From positions 1-64,000 of the forward strand of contig CACWXP010000006.1 of assembly GCA_902764875.1 (NCBI GenBank): 64,000 nucleotides of DNA, in the 5' to 3' direction. A program made the position numbers and the translations under genes. Below the pieces are notes generated by a model. It saw only the letters and a list, made by a program, of their open reading frames with translations, did not search any database and was not told the origin of the DNA. Below, piece after piece: positions 33,606 to 43,534 of the stretch (its first letter is position 1; each line of letters begins with the position of its first letter). This stretch comes from an uncultured Eubacteriales bacterium (GTDB lineage: Bacteria; Bacillota; Clostridia; Christensenellales; Aristaeellaceae).

Positions 33606-33612
33606 GAAAGAT

Positions 33613-33641
33613 TTGAGATTCGGACGGTTTTGTAGTATGAT
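33613..33641 (+). promoter_or_regulatory. Promoter of the YesM/YesN two-component operon
   Basis: TTGAGA (33613-33618), 17-base spacer, TATGAT (33636-33641), 42 bases before the kinase ATG. Confidence 0.75.
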
Positions 33642-33683
33642 GGAAAAAACGACAGACTGAAAAACAAGACAGGGAGCGATGGA

Positions 33684-35525
33684 ATGGGACAGCACCGACC
33701 GCATATTGTGAGCAGGTATTTCCTGAAAATGATGCTTTCCTATTGTCTGGTGATCGTGATCGGACTGGGGCTGGTCACCGTGCTGACAAACTCCTGGGTT
33801 ACGGCCAGGCTGACGGAAAAGGAATCCAGGGTGGACGCGGAACTGGTCCGGCAGGTGCGGGACTACAGCGACGGAAAATACAAAACGATTCAGAACATTT
33901 TTGCGCAGCTGTACATGCCGATGAATTATTACGGCAACAACAGCGTTGTGGACTATCTGAACCCGAGGCGGACGGGAAACGCGGATCTGAAAACAAAGCG
34001 GGAAGTGATTTCCGGGTATCTGCAGGACGTTTGCGGTTCCAACAGCTTTATTTCCGACATTTTCATTGCGAACTACGGGGACAGGGAACTCTATTTCTTC
34101 TCCCGGATTCCGGGACGGGATACATCGCTGGATTATGATTTCTTCAGCAGGGAACTGCCGGGCGGGGAAGTGAACAACCTGATCCGGATGGTTCCGAACC
34201 ATGTGCCGGAATATATCAACCAGAGCAGCGTGAACAATTTTGACGTGCTTTCCTACTGTATCTATCTGTTTGACCGGAACGCGATCCGGTACAACAATGC
34301 GCGGGGGTATATTGTCGTCAACGTGCGGGCGGATCATTTCAAAGACGCTTACAGGACGGAAAACGGAATGAACGGAAAGCTGTATGTTGTGGATCAGGAA
34401 GGAAATGTGCTGTTCGATTCCGCAGGAGAAGACGCCGGAAAGCCCTTTGACGGCTCGCAATACGGGATACGGAATATTGACGAAGCGGCATCCGGCGGCG
34501 ACTATGTGGTGAACACGGAAGTGTCGGACCGGACGGGATACCGGTTCATCAGCATTGTGAACAGAGACGTGATCCGGCGGGAGGCAGGATCCATCCGGCG
34601 CAGCATGTACGGAATTCTGGCGGTCTGTCTCGCGCTGGCGCTGGTGATCAGCACGCTTTCCGCCAGACACTTTTCCGGAAGGATCAACCAGTTGGTGGAA
34701 AAGATGCGGGATCTGGAACCCGGGGAAATGGCCGTTTCGACAGAGGTTCGATCCCATGACGAGATCGGCTATCTGGAACAGAGCTTCAACAGCATGGTGA
34801 CCCGGCTGGACAAGCATATTCAGACAGCCTATGTCTACCAGCTGGAAACGAAAACCGCGGAACTGAAGGCTCTGCAGGCACAGATCAACCCCCATTTCCT
34901 GTTCAATACGCTGGAATCCATCCGATTCAACGCCCTGGAACATCAGGACGCGGACACAGCCAGGATGATCCACCTGCTTGGAAATCTTTTCCGGTGGAAC
35001 ATCCAGTCGGGCGGGCTTTTTGTGGAACTGAGACAGGAGATCAACTACGCGGAGACCTTTATTGAGCTGCAGAAGCTGCGGTATGCGGACGCGTTTGACT
35101 TTGAGACGGATGTGCCCCAGAAACTGCTGGGGCTGGGCGTTCCGAAGTTTATCCTGCAGCCGCTGGTGGAAAACGCTATCAAGCACGGGCAGCGGGGCGT
35201 TTCCTCCGGAGGGATCATCTCCATTACCGCCCGGGAGGCGCCGGAGGGCACACTGATGATCGCCGTGGAAGACAACGGTCACGGTATGGACGCGGAGCAG
35301 GTTCGGCGGATCCGGGAGGGATTTGACAGACCGGAAACGGAAACGGACGATCATTACAGCATCGGCCTGAGCAACGTTCACCAGCGGATCCGGATTCTGT
35401 TCGGAGACGCGTACGGGCTGGATATCCAAAGCGAGCCCGAAGTGAAAACCGTTGTGAGCATCCGGATGCCGGCCCGGAGAAAGGAGGAGCTGGAAGCCTA
35501 TGTACAGAGTGATCATCGTGGATGA
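33684..35525 (+). CDS. YesM-type sensor histidine kinase
   Basis: A 613-residue membrane kinase: TM1 at about 15-36 (MLSYCLVIVIGLGLVTVLTN), a large extracytoplasmic sensor, TM2 near 310-330, HAMP (about 330-385), then a His_kinase (PF06580) domain with the phosphoacceptor in AQINPHFLFNTLESIRFNAL and a HATPase domain (PLVENAIKHG, VEDNGHGMD, IGLSNVHQRI). YesM kinases usually sense sugars or oligosaccharides and phosphorylate an AraC-type partner, here the next gene (26-base overlap). Confidence 0.95.
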   Translation: MGQHRPHIVSRYFLKMMLSYCLVIVIGLGLVTVLTNSWVTARLTEKESRVDAELVRQVRDYSDGKYKTIQNIFAQLYMPMNYYGNNSVVDYLNPRRTGNADLKTKREVISGYLQDVCGSNSFISDIFIANYGDRELYFFSRIPGRDTSLDYDFFSRELPGGEVNNLIRMVPNHVPEYINQSSVNNFDVLSYCIYLFDRNAIRYNNARGYIVVNVRADHFKDAYRTENGMNGKLYVVDQEGNVLFDSAGEDAGKPFDGSQYGIRNIDEAASGGDYVVNTEVSDRTGYRFISIVNRDVIRREAGSIRRSMYGILAVCLALALVISTLSARHFSGRINQLVEKMRDLEPGEMAVSTEVRSHDEIGYLEQSFNSMVTRLDKHIQTAYVYQLETKTAELKALQAQINPHFLFNTLESIRFNALEHQDADTARMIHLLGNLFRWNIQSGGLFVELRQEINYAETFIELQKLRYADAFDFETDVPQKLLGLGVPKFILQPLVENAIKHGQRGVSSGGIISITAREAPEGTLMIAVEDNGHGMDAEQVRRIREGFDRPETETDDHYSIGLSNVHQRIRILFGDAYGLDIQSEPEVKTVVSIRMPARRKEELEAYVQSDHRG

Positions 35526-37035
35526 CGAACCGGTGATCCGCCGGGGACTGCGGGAGACCATTGAATGGGACGCACTGGGACTGGAGGTGGCCGGGGAGGC
35601 CGCGGACGGCATTGAAGCGCTGAAACTGATCCGGGAAACACGGCCCGAGATCCTGATTACGGACATCCGTATGCCCGAAATGGACGGCATTGAACTGATC
35701 CGGGAAGTCAAGAAACTGGATCTGAACATCAAGATTACCATCCTCAGCGGCTACAGCGACTATGACTACCTGAAAGCCGCGATCCGGCTGGGGGTGGATA
35801 ACTATCTGCTGAAGCCGATTGACAACGACGAACTGATTTCCAACCTGCGCAACGCGGTGGACGAGATTGAAAAGGAAGCGGCTGTCAGCCTGCAGATCCG
35901 CCAGGGCACCGTGCTGCTGCGTTCCAATACGCTGCGCCGGCTGGTGACAGGCAACATCAACGACGAGGAACTGAGGGAGAAGGCAGAGTTTCTTCGGATT
36001 CCCCTGGAAGAGGACCGGTATGTATGCGCTGTGTGCACCGTGAGCCGGCAGGTTCCGGAAAACATCCGTGAATCCTTTTTCCGGGAGGCGGTTGCAGAAA
36101 AGAAAGACGGCCGGCTGGCCTTTATGGACGGGGACGGCAACCTGGCACTGCTGCTGATGCCGAAAAGCGGAGACCGGGCAGACATCCGGCGGGAGCCGGA
36201 CAGCCTGGCGGAGAAAGCAAGAGAGGAGCACGGGATGACGCTGATGATCGGCGTTGGGAACGAGGCGAACACTCTGGCGGGCATCCGCGGCTCCTATGAG
36301 GCAGCAAGGGAGGCCCTTGAATACGGGGCGTTCCTGAAAAACGGCGGAATCGTCTGGTATGACGAGGTGCCGGAGACAGGACAGGGAGAGCAGATTCCGG
36401 ACCGGGTGGATTATGAGCGGATGACGGAGATGATCCGGCGGGGAGAACAGGACGCGCTGAAAGCATACCTGGGAAACGCGCTGGACACCATGACATCGGA
36501 AGCCGGGGCGGGGTATCACCGGATCCGCAACCTGATGATGCATATCGCCGTGCGGATGACGGATTGCTTCCGGTCCATCTACGGCAGCATGAACGCTTTC
36601 CGGGAGCCCGTGGATTTCGACTATGCCCGGCTGTTTACCCTGCGCAGCTACGGGGAGATGCGCAGCTGGCTGTTCCGGCTTTGCGACGAGCTGTTTGCCG
36701 CCAACCGGGCGCTGCTGGGCCGGAGTACATCCGTGGTCGGAATGGCCGTGGACTATATTACGGAACACTTCCGGGAAGGCGTGACGCTGCGGCAGGTGGC
36801 AGCGGATTGCCACGTGAACACCTCTTATCTGGGTCAGGTTTTCCGGAAGGAAACCGGGAGCGCCTTCACGGACTATGTGAATGCCCTGCGCATTCAGGAA
36901 GCACGGAAGCTGCTGAACAATCCGACACTGAAGGTCTATGAGATCGCGGAGCAGGTGGGCTTTACGGATTACCACTATTTCCTGAAAATTTTCAAAAAGA
37001 TGACAGGCAAATCTCCCACAGACATGAGGAACTGA
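35500..37035 (+). CDS. YesN-type response regulator, receiver plus AraC DNA-binding domain
   Basis: A 511-residue protein. Receiver domain 1-125: VIIVDDEPVIRRGLRETIEW, phosphorylated Asp in EILITDIRMPEMDGIEL, Lys in NYLLKPIDNDEL. The middle is a long linker. AraC-type double HTH at about 405-505: GVTLRQVAADCHVNTSYLGQ and 'LKVYEIAEQVGFTDYHYFLK'. It probably activates the downstream uptake and glycosidase genes, whose promoter lies 25 bases after its stop. Confidence 0.95.
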   Translation: MYRVIIVDDEPVIRRGLRETIEWDALGLEVAGEAADGIEALKLIRETRPEILITDIRMPEMDGIELIREVKKLDLNIKITILSGYSDYDYLKAAIRLGVDNYLLKPIDNDELISNLRNAVDEIEKEAAVSLQIRQGTVLLRSNTLRRLVTGNINDEELREKAEFLRIPLEEDRYVCAVCTVSRQVPENIRESFFREAVAEKKDGRLAFMDGDGNLALLLMPKSGDRADIRREPDSLAEKAREEHGMTLMIGVGNEANTLAGIRGSYEAAREALEYGAFLKNGGIVWYDEVPETGQGEQIPDRVDYERMTEMIRRGEQDALKAYLGNALDTMTSEAGAGYHRIRNLMMHIAVRMTDCFRSIYGSMNAFREPVDFDYARLFTLRSYGEMRSWLFRLCDELFAANRALLGRSTSVVGMAVDYITEHFREGVTLRQVAADCHVNTSYLGQVFRKETGSAFTDYVNALRIQEARKLLNNPTLKVYEIAEQVGFTDYHYFLKIFKKMTGKSPTDMRN

Positions 37036-37067
37036 AAAATTGATAACATAATCGAGAAATTGACACA

Positions 37068-37096
37068 TTGCGAAACGTTTCGGTTTGCTCTAGAAT
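37068..37096 (+). promoter_or_regulatory. Promoter and LacI-type operator of the sugar-uptake operon
   Basis: TTGCGA (37068-37073), 17 bases, TAGAAT (37091-37096). GCGAAACGTTTCGG (37070-37083) contains the perfect 12-bp palindrome CGAAACGTTTCG and overlaps the -35. A TTGACA at 37060-37065 is too far from the TAGAAT for a normal spacer. Confidence 0.72.
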
Positions 37097-37151
37097 GATG
37101 TCAAAAGGCGGGATACGCCTGGAAGTTCATAAAAGGAAAGGGAGAAGAATC

Positions 37152-38408
37152 ATGAAGAAACTGCTGTCCGTACTCCTCTGTCTGGTGCTCTTATGCGGAG
37201 CATTCTGTGCTGCCGGCGCCGAAGGCGAGAAAATCGTTTTCTGCGTCAACATTCAGCCCCAGCTGCCGGTTGAATTCTGGCAGTCCATCGCCGACCGCTA
37301 CATGGCCGCGAACCCCGGCGTGGAAGTTGAGATCATCGGCAACCCGTCCTCCAACGTGACGCTGCCCGAGTATGAAAAGACCCTGCTGTCCACCAACCAG
37401 TTCCCGGACGTGATGGTGATGCAGAACCCCGCTGACTTCGTGCCCTCCGGCGCCCTGCTGGCCTTTGACGACGGCGAGCTGGACTACCTGGCGGATCCCG
37501 AAGTGGGCAAGATCGGCGGAAAACAGTACGTAGCCAACTACAAGAAGCAGATCATCGGCGTGTTCTACAACAAGGACATGTTCGCCGCCAACGGCATTGA
37601 AGTGCCGAACACCTGGGACGAACTGGTTGCGGCCTGCGACAAGCTGCTGGCTGCCGGCATCCAGCCCGTGGCTCAGGGCCTGAAGGACGGATGGCCCCAG
37701 GGTCAGCTGGCTAACATGTTTGCCGGCACCGACCTGCTGGCCAAGGATCCCCACTGGGGCGCGAAGCGCAATGCCAACGAAGTGAAGTTCAACAACCCTG
37801 ACCTGGTCAAGGGCATGCAGAAGTATCAGACCCTGTGCACCAAGTACTCCGGAGACAACATCAACGGCATCACCTACACCCAGATGCTGGAGCTGTTCTT
37901 CACGGGCAAGGCCGCGATGCTGCCCATCGGTTCCTGGGTGAACGCGGAAGTTGCCAAGGGCAATCAGGATTTCGAAGTCGGCTGGTTCCCGATCCCCGGC
38001 GACGAGAATGCCAATGTGGTGTCCGTATTCGTGAACGAAGGTCTGTCCATCGGCGCCGACACCAAGTATCCCGAAATCTGCAAGGATTTCATCCACTTCT
38101 TCTTCACGGACAAGGAAACGTACAGCGAATTCCTGAAGAGCGAACAGCTGTTCGCCACCACGAAGGAGCCCGTTGAATACGAGATGATCCCGCTGCGCAA
38201 GAACATGGAAGAACAGATTGCCACCATGCAGGAAGTGGAAGGCTTTGAAAGCATGACCGGCGACGACGCGTTCCTGCCGGGCCTGAAGGACTACTTCACC
38301 AACAAGATGACGCAGAACATCGCCAACGGCGCGGACGTCGAAAAAGAACTGGATGCGTTTGACGCCGAGTGGGAGATTGCCAACGAAGCGCTGGAAGACG
38401 CCCAGTAA
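37152..38408 (+). CDS. Sugar ABC transporter substrate-binding protein, family 1
   Basis: A 418-residue secreted protein. Signal peptide KKLLSVLLCLVLLCGAFCAA (AAGAE cleavage or a Cys-based alternative). Family 1 features: FWQSIADRYMAANPGVEVEI, 'NQFPDVMVMQNPADFVPSGA', 'VFYNKDMFAANGIEVPNTWD', 'GKAAMLPIGSWVNAEVAKG'. Codons here are markedly C-ending (GGC, GAC, AAG), as in highly expressed genes. It should deliver oligosaccharide to the permeases that follow. Confidence 0.93.
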   Translation: MKKLLSVLLCLVLLCGAFCAAGAEGEKIVFCVNIQPQLPVEFWQSIADRYMAANPGVEVEIIGNPSSNVTLPEYEKTLLSTNQFPDVMVMQNPADFVPSGALLAFDDGELDYLADPEVGKIGGKQYVANYKKQIIGVFYNKDMFAANGIEVPNTWDELVAACDKLLAAGIQPVAQGLKDGWPQGQLANMFAGTDLLAKDPHWGAKRNANEVKFNNPDLVKGMQKYQTLCTKYSGDNINGITYTQMLELFFTGKAAMLPIGSWVNAEVAKGNQDFEVGWFPIPGDENANVVSVFVNEGLSIGADTKYPEICKDFIHFFFTDKETYSEFLKSEQLFATTKEPVEYEMIPLRKNMEEQIATMQEVEGFESMTGDDAFLPGLKDYFTNKMTQNIANGADVEKELDAFDAEWEIANEALEDAQ

Positions 38409-38434
38409 TTCGGAATCAGGGAAGGATTCATTCC

Positions 38435-38465
38435 GGGAGGGGTATACTGCATGGATACCCCTCCC
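38435..38465 (+). terminator. Intercistronic hairpin between binding protein and permease genes
   Basis: A perfect 11-bp stem (GGGAGGGGTAT/ATACCCCTCCC) with a 9-base loop and no U-run. It probably stabilises the binding-protein mRNA or partly stops transcription, giving more binding protein than permease. Confidence 0.75.
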
Positions 38466-38483
38466 TTCTCGTAAGGGGGCTGT

Positions 38484-39359
38484 TTGGAATTGAAGCACAA
38501 CAAACTACAGGACGTTCTGCTGGTTCTGCCGGGATACCTGGTGTATACGGTGTTCATGATTATCCCGCTGGGGCTTTGCTTCTTCTACAGTTTTACAAAC
38601 TGGGACGGTATCAGCAAAAACTACAAGATGATCGGATTCAGAAATTTTGAGCGCCTTTTCCAGGACGCCAGCTTTTTCAACGCGCTGAAGGTGACGCTGA
38701 TCATTACGGTGATCACGGTGCTGATCTACAACGTGCTGGGCGTGCTGCTGGCGGTGGTCCTGAACAGGAAGAACCGCGTGTGTGCCTTCGCCAAAAGCGC
38801 AATTTTCGTTCCGACGGTTCTGTCCAGCGTTGTGGTCGCTTTTATCTGGTCCTATATCATGCAGACCGACGGCGGCGTGATCAACACGATTCTCGGCATT
38901 TTCGGCATTCCGCCGGTGGACTTCTATGACAGCCCCACGCACACGATTGTGATGATCTCGATCATTATTTCATGGAACGGACTGGGACTTTTCCTGGTCA
39001 TCTATATGGCGACACTGAACACGATTCCGCCGGAATTGATGGAAGCGGCGGAGGTCGACGGCGCCAACAGCGTTCAGCGGTTTTTCAAAATCACTCTTCC
39101 GCTGATGATGCCCGGCATCACGATCAACAGTGTGCTTTCGCTGGCCGGCGGGCTGAAACAGTACGACCATGTGAAGGTAATTACCGGCGGCGGCCCCGGC
39201 GGCGCGACGCAGACCATTACGCTGCTTTCCGTTGAAAAAGCCTTTTCCTATAACCGGCGGGGCTATTCCTCGGCGATTATCCTGGTGCTTTTTATCCTGA
39301 TTGTGATTGTTTCCGTGATTCAGATCAGCATTACCAAGAAACGGGAGGTGGAATACTGA
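38484..39359 (+). CDS. Sugar ABC transporter permease (MalF type)
   Basis: A 291-residue protein with six TM segments and the EAA loop 'ELMEAAEVDGANSVQRFFKI' then TLPLMMPG. There is no ATG; TTG at 38484 or 38490 must serve as start, with AAGGGGG at 38473-38479 (spacing 4 or 10). The weak start, with the upstream hairpin, would lower permease synthesis relative to the binding protein. No ATPase gene follows; such systems commonly share a MsiK-type ATPase encoded elsewhere. Confidence 0.92.
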   Translation: MELKHNKLQDVLLVLPGYLVYTVFMIIPLGLCFFYSFTNWDGISKNYKMIGFRNFERLFQDASFFNALKVTLIITVITVLIYNVLGVLLAVVLNRKNRVCAFAKSAIFVPTVLSSVVVAFIWSYIMQTDGGVINTILGIFGIPPVDFYDSPTHTIVMISIIISWNGLGLFLVIYMATLNTIPPELMEAAEVDGANSVQRFFKITLPLMMPGITINSVLSLAGGLKQYDHVKVITGGGPGGATQTITLLSVEKAFSYNRRGYSSAIILVLFILIVIVSVIQISITKKREVEY

Positions 39360-39360
39360 G

Positions 39361-40215
39361 ATGAGTACGGTTGCAGTATCCAACGCAAAAAGGCAGAAGA
39401 TTGTGAAGCGCCGGATCGGGAATTTTCTGATTGTCTTTTTCGCGCTGGTTTATCTGATTCCCCTTTACATTGCGGTTTCAAACTCCTTTAAGGACTATTG
39501 GGACGTGATTAAATCGCCGCTGAGCCTTCCGACGGCTCCGACGATGGAGAACTATAAGGAGGCATTTCACTCTTCCAACATTCTGTCGCTGTACGGGACG
39601 AGCATTTTGATTACGGTGACAAGCGTTGCGCTGCTGGTTTTGATCACATCGACAGCGGCCTACATCATTATCCGCCGGAACAACAAACTCTGTAAATTAC
39701 TGTACGGATTCGCGCTGATCGGGATCATGGTTCCGCCGGTGGTGACGCTGGTGCCCAGCATCAAGACACTGAGCATGCTCGGACTGATGTATACGCCCTG
39801 GGGACTACTGATGTTTTACGGCGGCGCGTATTTCAGCACCACCATTTTCCTCTACACCGGATTTATCAATTCCATTCCCGTAACGCTGGACGAATCCGCC
39901 TATATCGACGGCGCGAATACCTTCACGGTGTTCTTCAGGATTATTTTCCCGCTGCTGAAACCATGCACGGCAACGGCGGTGATCCTGATGGGTATGTGGA
40001 TCTGGAACGATTTCCTGAACCCGATGTACATTCTCGGTTCCACGGCGGGGAAGACGATTACGCTGGGGATCTACAATTCCATCGGCGCATATACATCCAA
40101 ATGGAACCTGGTTTTCGCGAACGTGGTCCTGGCGTCGTTCCCGATTGTGATTCTTTACCTTTGCATGCAGAAACAGTTTATGACAGGCCTGACCGCAGGC
40201 GCAGTGAAGGGATAA
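39361..40215 (+). CDS. Sugar ABC transporter permease (MalG type)
   Basis: A 284-residue protein with six TM segments (FLIVFFALVYLIPLYIAVSN first) and the EAA loop 'TLDESAYIDGANTFTVFFRI' then IFPLLKP. GGGAGGTGG precedes the ATG, one base after the preceding stop. It pairs with the gene before it to form the membrane channel. Confidence 0.94.
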   Translation: MSTVAVSNAKRQKIVKRRIGNFLIVFFALVYLIPLYIAVSNSFKDYWDVIKSPLSLPTAPTMENYKEAFHSSNILSLYGTSILITVTSVALLVLITSTAAYIIIRRNNKLCKLLYGFALIGIMVPPVVTLVPSIKTLSMLGLMYTPWGLLMFYGGAYFSTTIFLYTGFINSIPVTLDESAYIDGANTFTVFFRIIFPLLKPCTATAVILMGMWIWNDFLNPMYILGSTAGKTITLGIYNSIGAYTSKWNLVFANVVLASFPIVILYLCMQKQFMTGLTAGAVKG

Positions 40216-40219
40216 TGAG

Positions 40220-42391
40220 ATGAAAAGAACGATGCTGGCCGACGGCGTTACGCGGGTGGTGCTGGGACCGGAAGACGCAGCCGGTTTTCAGACGATCCGG
40301 TTTTCAGACGACAGGGGAACCTACCTGGAACAGACCGGCTTTTCGTGCACGGAGCGGCCGGTGTTTCGGCTGGACTCTGCTGCAGGGGCGGGGGATGTTC
40401 GCCGGACAGCCAACGGCGAGGTTGTGCTGAGCAACGAGGGCCAAACGAAGCAGATCCGCACAAGCCATTCGGCGCAGCTGCGCTTTGCCTGCGCGGAGGG
40501 AGAGATCCTGACCGGGCTGGGGCAGCACGAAGAAGGTTTCTTTGATTATGCCCGGAGGGAAGAACGCCTGTATCAGCACAACATGAAGATTTCCGTTCCC
40601 TTCCTGCTGAGCAGCGGGGGATGGGGGCTGCTGATTGAAAACGGATGCGCCATGCGCTTTCGGGGGGAAGGCAACGGTTTTACCTTTCAGCTGGACGCGG
40701 CGGGGGAGATCTCCTACGTGGTGATCCGGGCGGAAAACTGCGCGGAGGTGCTGAAAAAACTTTCGGCGCTGATCGGAAAACCAACGCTGCTGCCCAAATG
40801 GGCCTTCGGGTATATCCAGTCGAAGGAACGGTACAAAACCTCCAAGGAACTGATTGAAACAGCAGCGGCATTCAGGCACCGGGGGCTGGGCCTGGACTGC
40901 ATCGTGCTGGACTGGTGCAGCTGGCGGGATGGCTGCTGGGGAGACAAAACGCCGGATCCGGAGCGGTTTCCGGACGTTCGAGAGCTGGCGGATACGCTGC
41001 ACAGGATGAACGTGCGGCTGATGGTTTCCATCTGGCCGAATACCGCGAAAGGACAGGACTGCGACGAGTTTCTGGCAGCGGACGCTTTTCTGCCGGGCAG
41101 CCGGATTTACGATGCGTTTTCGGCAGAGGCGAGAGAACTTTACTGGAAGCAGTGCAAAAGGCACTGGATGGCGGGCGGGACGGATGCCCTATGGTGCGAC
41201 AGCTGTGAACCGATCACAGATCCGGACTGGTGCGGGGAAGAAAAACGGGACGAGGACGAGCGGATGCGCCTGCTGACGGAAGCTTCGGGCGTGCGCATGG
41301 ATCCGGAGCGGATGAACGATTACGGCGCAGTGCATGTGCGCGGGATCTATGAGCACTGGCGGAAGGATTATCCAGAAAAACGGCCGGTGATCCTGAGCCG
41401 CAGCGGCGGCCTTGATTCCGGAGCGCTGGGAACGATCCTGTGGTCCGGAGACGTGGCGGCGCGGTGGGACGTGCTGCGGAAACAGGTGACGGAGGCCATC
41501 CGGACCGCGATAAGCGGCATCTTCTGGTGGACGTTTGACATCGGCGGATTCTTTGTGGACAGAAAGGAACCCTGGTTCTGGCGGGGGGATTATCCGGACG
41601 GCGTGCAGGATCCGGGGTACCGGGAACTGTATATCCGCTGGTTCCAGTTTGGTTCCATGCTGCCGGTGTTCCGCTCCCACGGAACGGATACGCCCAGGGA
41701 GCCCTGGCAGTTCGGCGGGGAGGACAGCCCGGAATACATCTGTATTAAGGAAACGATCGGCCTGCGGTACCGGCTGATGCCCTATCTGTATTCCACGGCG
41801 GAACAGGCATGCCGGGAGGGGATCCCGATGATCCGGGCCATGCTGGCAGCTTTTCCGGAGGAATCTGCGCTGCACAGGCTGGACGACCAGTACATGCTGG
41901 GGGATGTGCTGCTGGTGAAACCGGTGGCACGGGCCATACAGGACGGCGGAGACCGGACGGAGATTACATTGCCCTCCGGCGGCTGGTATGATTTCTTTAC
42001 GGGAGATTTCGTTTCGGGCGGACAGACGGTGTTCACGGCGACGCCGCTGAACCGTTTCCCGGTGTTTGTTCGGGCGGGAAGCATCCTGCCGACGGCGGAA
42101 GGCGCACAATGTGCAGCGGACGTGCCGACGCCGGCACGGGAACTGACGGTATACGAAGGGGCGGACGGTACGCTGCTGCTTTACGACGACGCGGGCGACG
42201 GATACGGAGAGGGAACGACGATCCCCGTCCGGTACAGCGACGCGGAGCAGTCGGTTGAACTGCAGGAGGTTATCGGCAGACTGCCAGAGCTTGCGGAGAT
42301 GACGATCCGGCTGCACCGGCGCGACGGGACGCAGACAGAACGGGTTGTTTGCTATGAGGGCCGCGGGATCCGGGTTTCCTTCCGGGAATAA
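40220..42391 (+). CDS. GH31 family alpha-glycosidase
   Basis: A 723-residue cytoplasmic enzyme (no signal peptide). N-terminal beta domain, then the catalytic barrel: LGLDCIVLDWCSWRDGCWGD, nucleophile region 'GGTDALWCDSCEPI', acid/base 'ILWSGDVAARWDVLRKQV', 'ISGIFWWTFDIGGFF' and 'SMLPVFRSHGTDTPREPW'. GH31 covers alpha-glucosidases, alpha-xylosidases and others; the specificity is not readable. Four bases after the permease gene, it should attack the imported oligosaccharide. Confidence 0.92.
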   Translation: MKRTMLADGVTRVVLGPEDAAGFQTIRFSDDRGTYLEQTGFSCTERPVFRLDSAAGAGDVRRTANGEVVLSNEGQTKQIRTSHSAQLRFACAEGEILTGLGQHEEGFFDYARREERLYQHNMKISVPFLLSSGGWGLLIENGCAMRFRGEGNGFTFQLDAAGEISYVVIRAENCAEVLKKLSALIGKPTLLPKWAFGYIQSKERYKTSKELIETAAAFRHRGLGLDCIVLDWCSWRDGCWGDKTPDPERFPDVRELADTLHRMNVRLMVSIWPNTAKGQDCDEFLAADAFLPGSRIYDAFSAEARELYWKQCKRHWMAGGTDALWCDSCEPITDPDWCGEEKRDEDERMRLLTEASGVRMDPERMNDYGAVHVRGIYEHWRKDYPEKRPVILSRSGGLDSGALGTILWSGDVAARWDVLRKQVTEAIRTAISGIFWWTFDIGGFFVDRKEPWFWRGDYPDGVQDPGYRELYIRWFQFGSMLPVFRSHGTDTPREPWQFGGEDSPEYICIKETIGLRYRLMPYLYSTAEQACREGIPMIRAMLAAFPEESALHRLDDQYMLGDVLLVKPVARAIQDGGDRTEITLPSGGWYDFFTGDFVSGGQTVFTATPLNRFPVFVRAGSILPTAEGAQCAADVPTPARELTVYEGADGTLLLYDDAGDGYGEGTTIPVRYSDAEQSVELQEVIGRLPELAEMTIRLHRRDGTQTERVVCYEGRGIRVSFRE

Positions 42392-42406
42392 CAATCAAAG
42401 GATCAA

Positions 42407-42446
42407 AAAACTGCCGCATATCGTTTTTCCGGTATGCGGCAGTTTT
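42407..42446. terminator. Bidirectional terminator
   Basis: A perfect 14-bp stem, AAAACTGCCGCATA/TATGCGGCAGTTTT, with a 12-base loop, between the converging GH31 and lacI-type genes. Confidence 0.9.
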
Positions 42447-42484
42447 GGCTGCACGAAGGATTTCCAACAGAGCGGGTTTCAGGT

Positions 42485-43507
42485 TCACGGCAGGGGTTCC
42501 TTCAGACTGCGGACGGAATGGCCCTCCGAAAGTTCGGTGGTGAGGGTTACGATGCGGTGAGAGACCGCGTCATGCGAAGACAGCAGGTCCAGCATCAGAT
42601 TGGCGGCCTCCCGGCCGATGCTCAGCTGGGGCTGGCGGATCAGCGTCAGATCCGGAAAGATTTCACCGAACAGCTCCAGCTTGTCAAAACCGATGACGGA
42701 AAGATCTTCCGGGACGCGGATGTTCTGATGCTGCAGGGCAAGCATCGCGCCCAGGGTCATTTCAAAATTGGTGACGAACAGGGCGGAAGGGCGCTTTTTC
42801 AGTTTCAGCAGCGCCTGCACAGCCTGATAACCGCCGTCCATGGTATAATCGCCGTAACGGATATAGTCTTCCGTCGGAGAGATCCCGGCTTCCTGCAGCG
42901 CGTTCAGATATCCCGTAAGACGCTGATTTGTGGTATAAAGCCCCGGGCTGCCCAGCACCAGGCCGATCCGGCGATGACCGAGATCCGTCAGTTTCCGGAC
43001 GGCCTGCAGGGAAGCATGAATGTTGTCAATAATCACGGCGCTGGTTTTTCCGCGAAGGCTTTCCACCAACCGGTCCACCAGCAGCACCGGGATGCCGGCG
43101 TTCAGCGCAGCTTTCAGATGGGCGCCGGAGGGATCGGTGGCCATATTGATGAGCCCGTCCACCCGGCGGTGCAACAGGAATTCAACGGCTTCCTTTTCGC
43201 GCTTCGCATCGCTTCGGCAGTCGCAGACGATCACGGCGTAATCATGCCTGCGCAGGATGTCCTCCATGGAGGATATGATCGAGGTAATGAAGGTGTTACT
43301 CAGCTCCGGAATGACGACACCGATTACGCGGGATTGCTGCGTTTTCAGGCTGCGGGCGACCTCGTTCGGAACATAGCGGAGCTTTTTGACCGCGGCTTCG
43401 ATCGCGATCCGGTTTTTTTCACGGACGGTTCCGCCGTTGAAATACTTGGAAAGCGTCGCAAGCCCGAGTCCGGTTTCGCGTGACAGGTCTTTGAGCGTTG
43501 CCGCCAT
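42485..43507 (-). CDS. LacI-family transcriptional regulator
   Basis: A 340-residue regulator. HTH at 1-25 (ATLKDLSRETGLGLATLSKY), hinge helix 'YVPNEVARSLKTQQSRVIG', then a periplasmic-binding-like effector domain. GGAGGTGATTCC precedes the ATG. It sits between the GH31 and GH36 genes. Its own promoter and three other local promoters carry AAACGTTT/CGAAACG palindromes with the central CG that LacI proteins recognise, so it probably represses the whole island until a sugar binds. Confidence 0.93.
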   Translation of the reverse strand: MAATLKDLSRETGLGLATLSKYFNGGTVREKNRIAIEAAVKKLRYVPNEVARSLKTQQSRVIGVVIPELSNTFITSIISSMEDILRRHDYAVIVCDCRSDAKREKEAVEFLLHRRVDGLINMATDPSGAHLKAALNAGIPVLLVDRLVESLRGKTSAVIIDNIHASLQAVRKLTDLGHRRIGLVLGSPGLYTTNQRLTGYLNALQEAGISPTEDYIRYGDYTMDGGYQAVQALLKLKKRPSALFVTNFEMTLGAMLALQHQNIRVPEDLSVIGFDKLELFGEIFPDLTLIRQPQLSIGREAANLMLDLLSSHDAVSHRIVTLTTELSEGHSVRSLKEPLP

Positions 43508-43534
43508 GGAATCACCTCCGGTTATCTGATGCTT

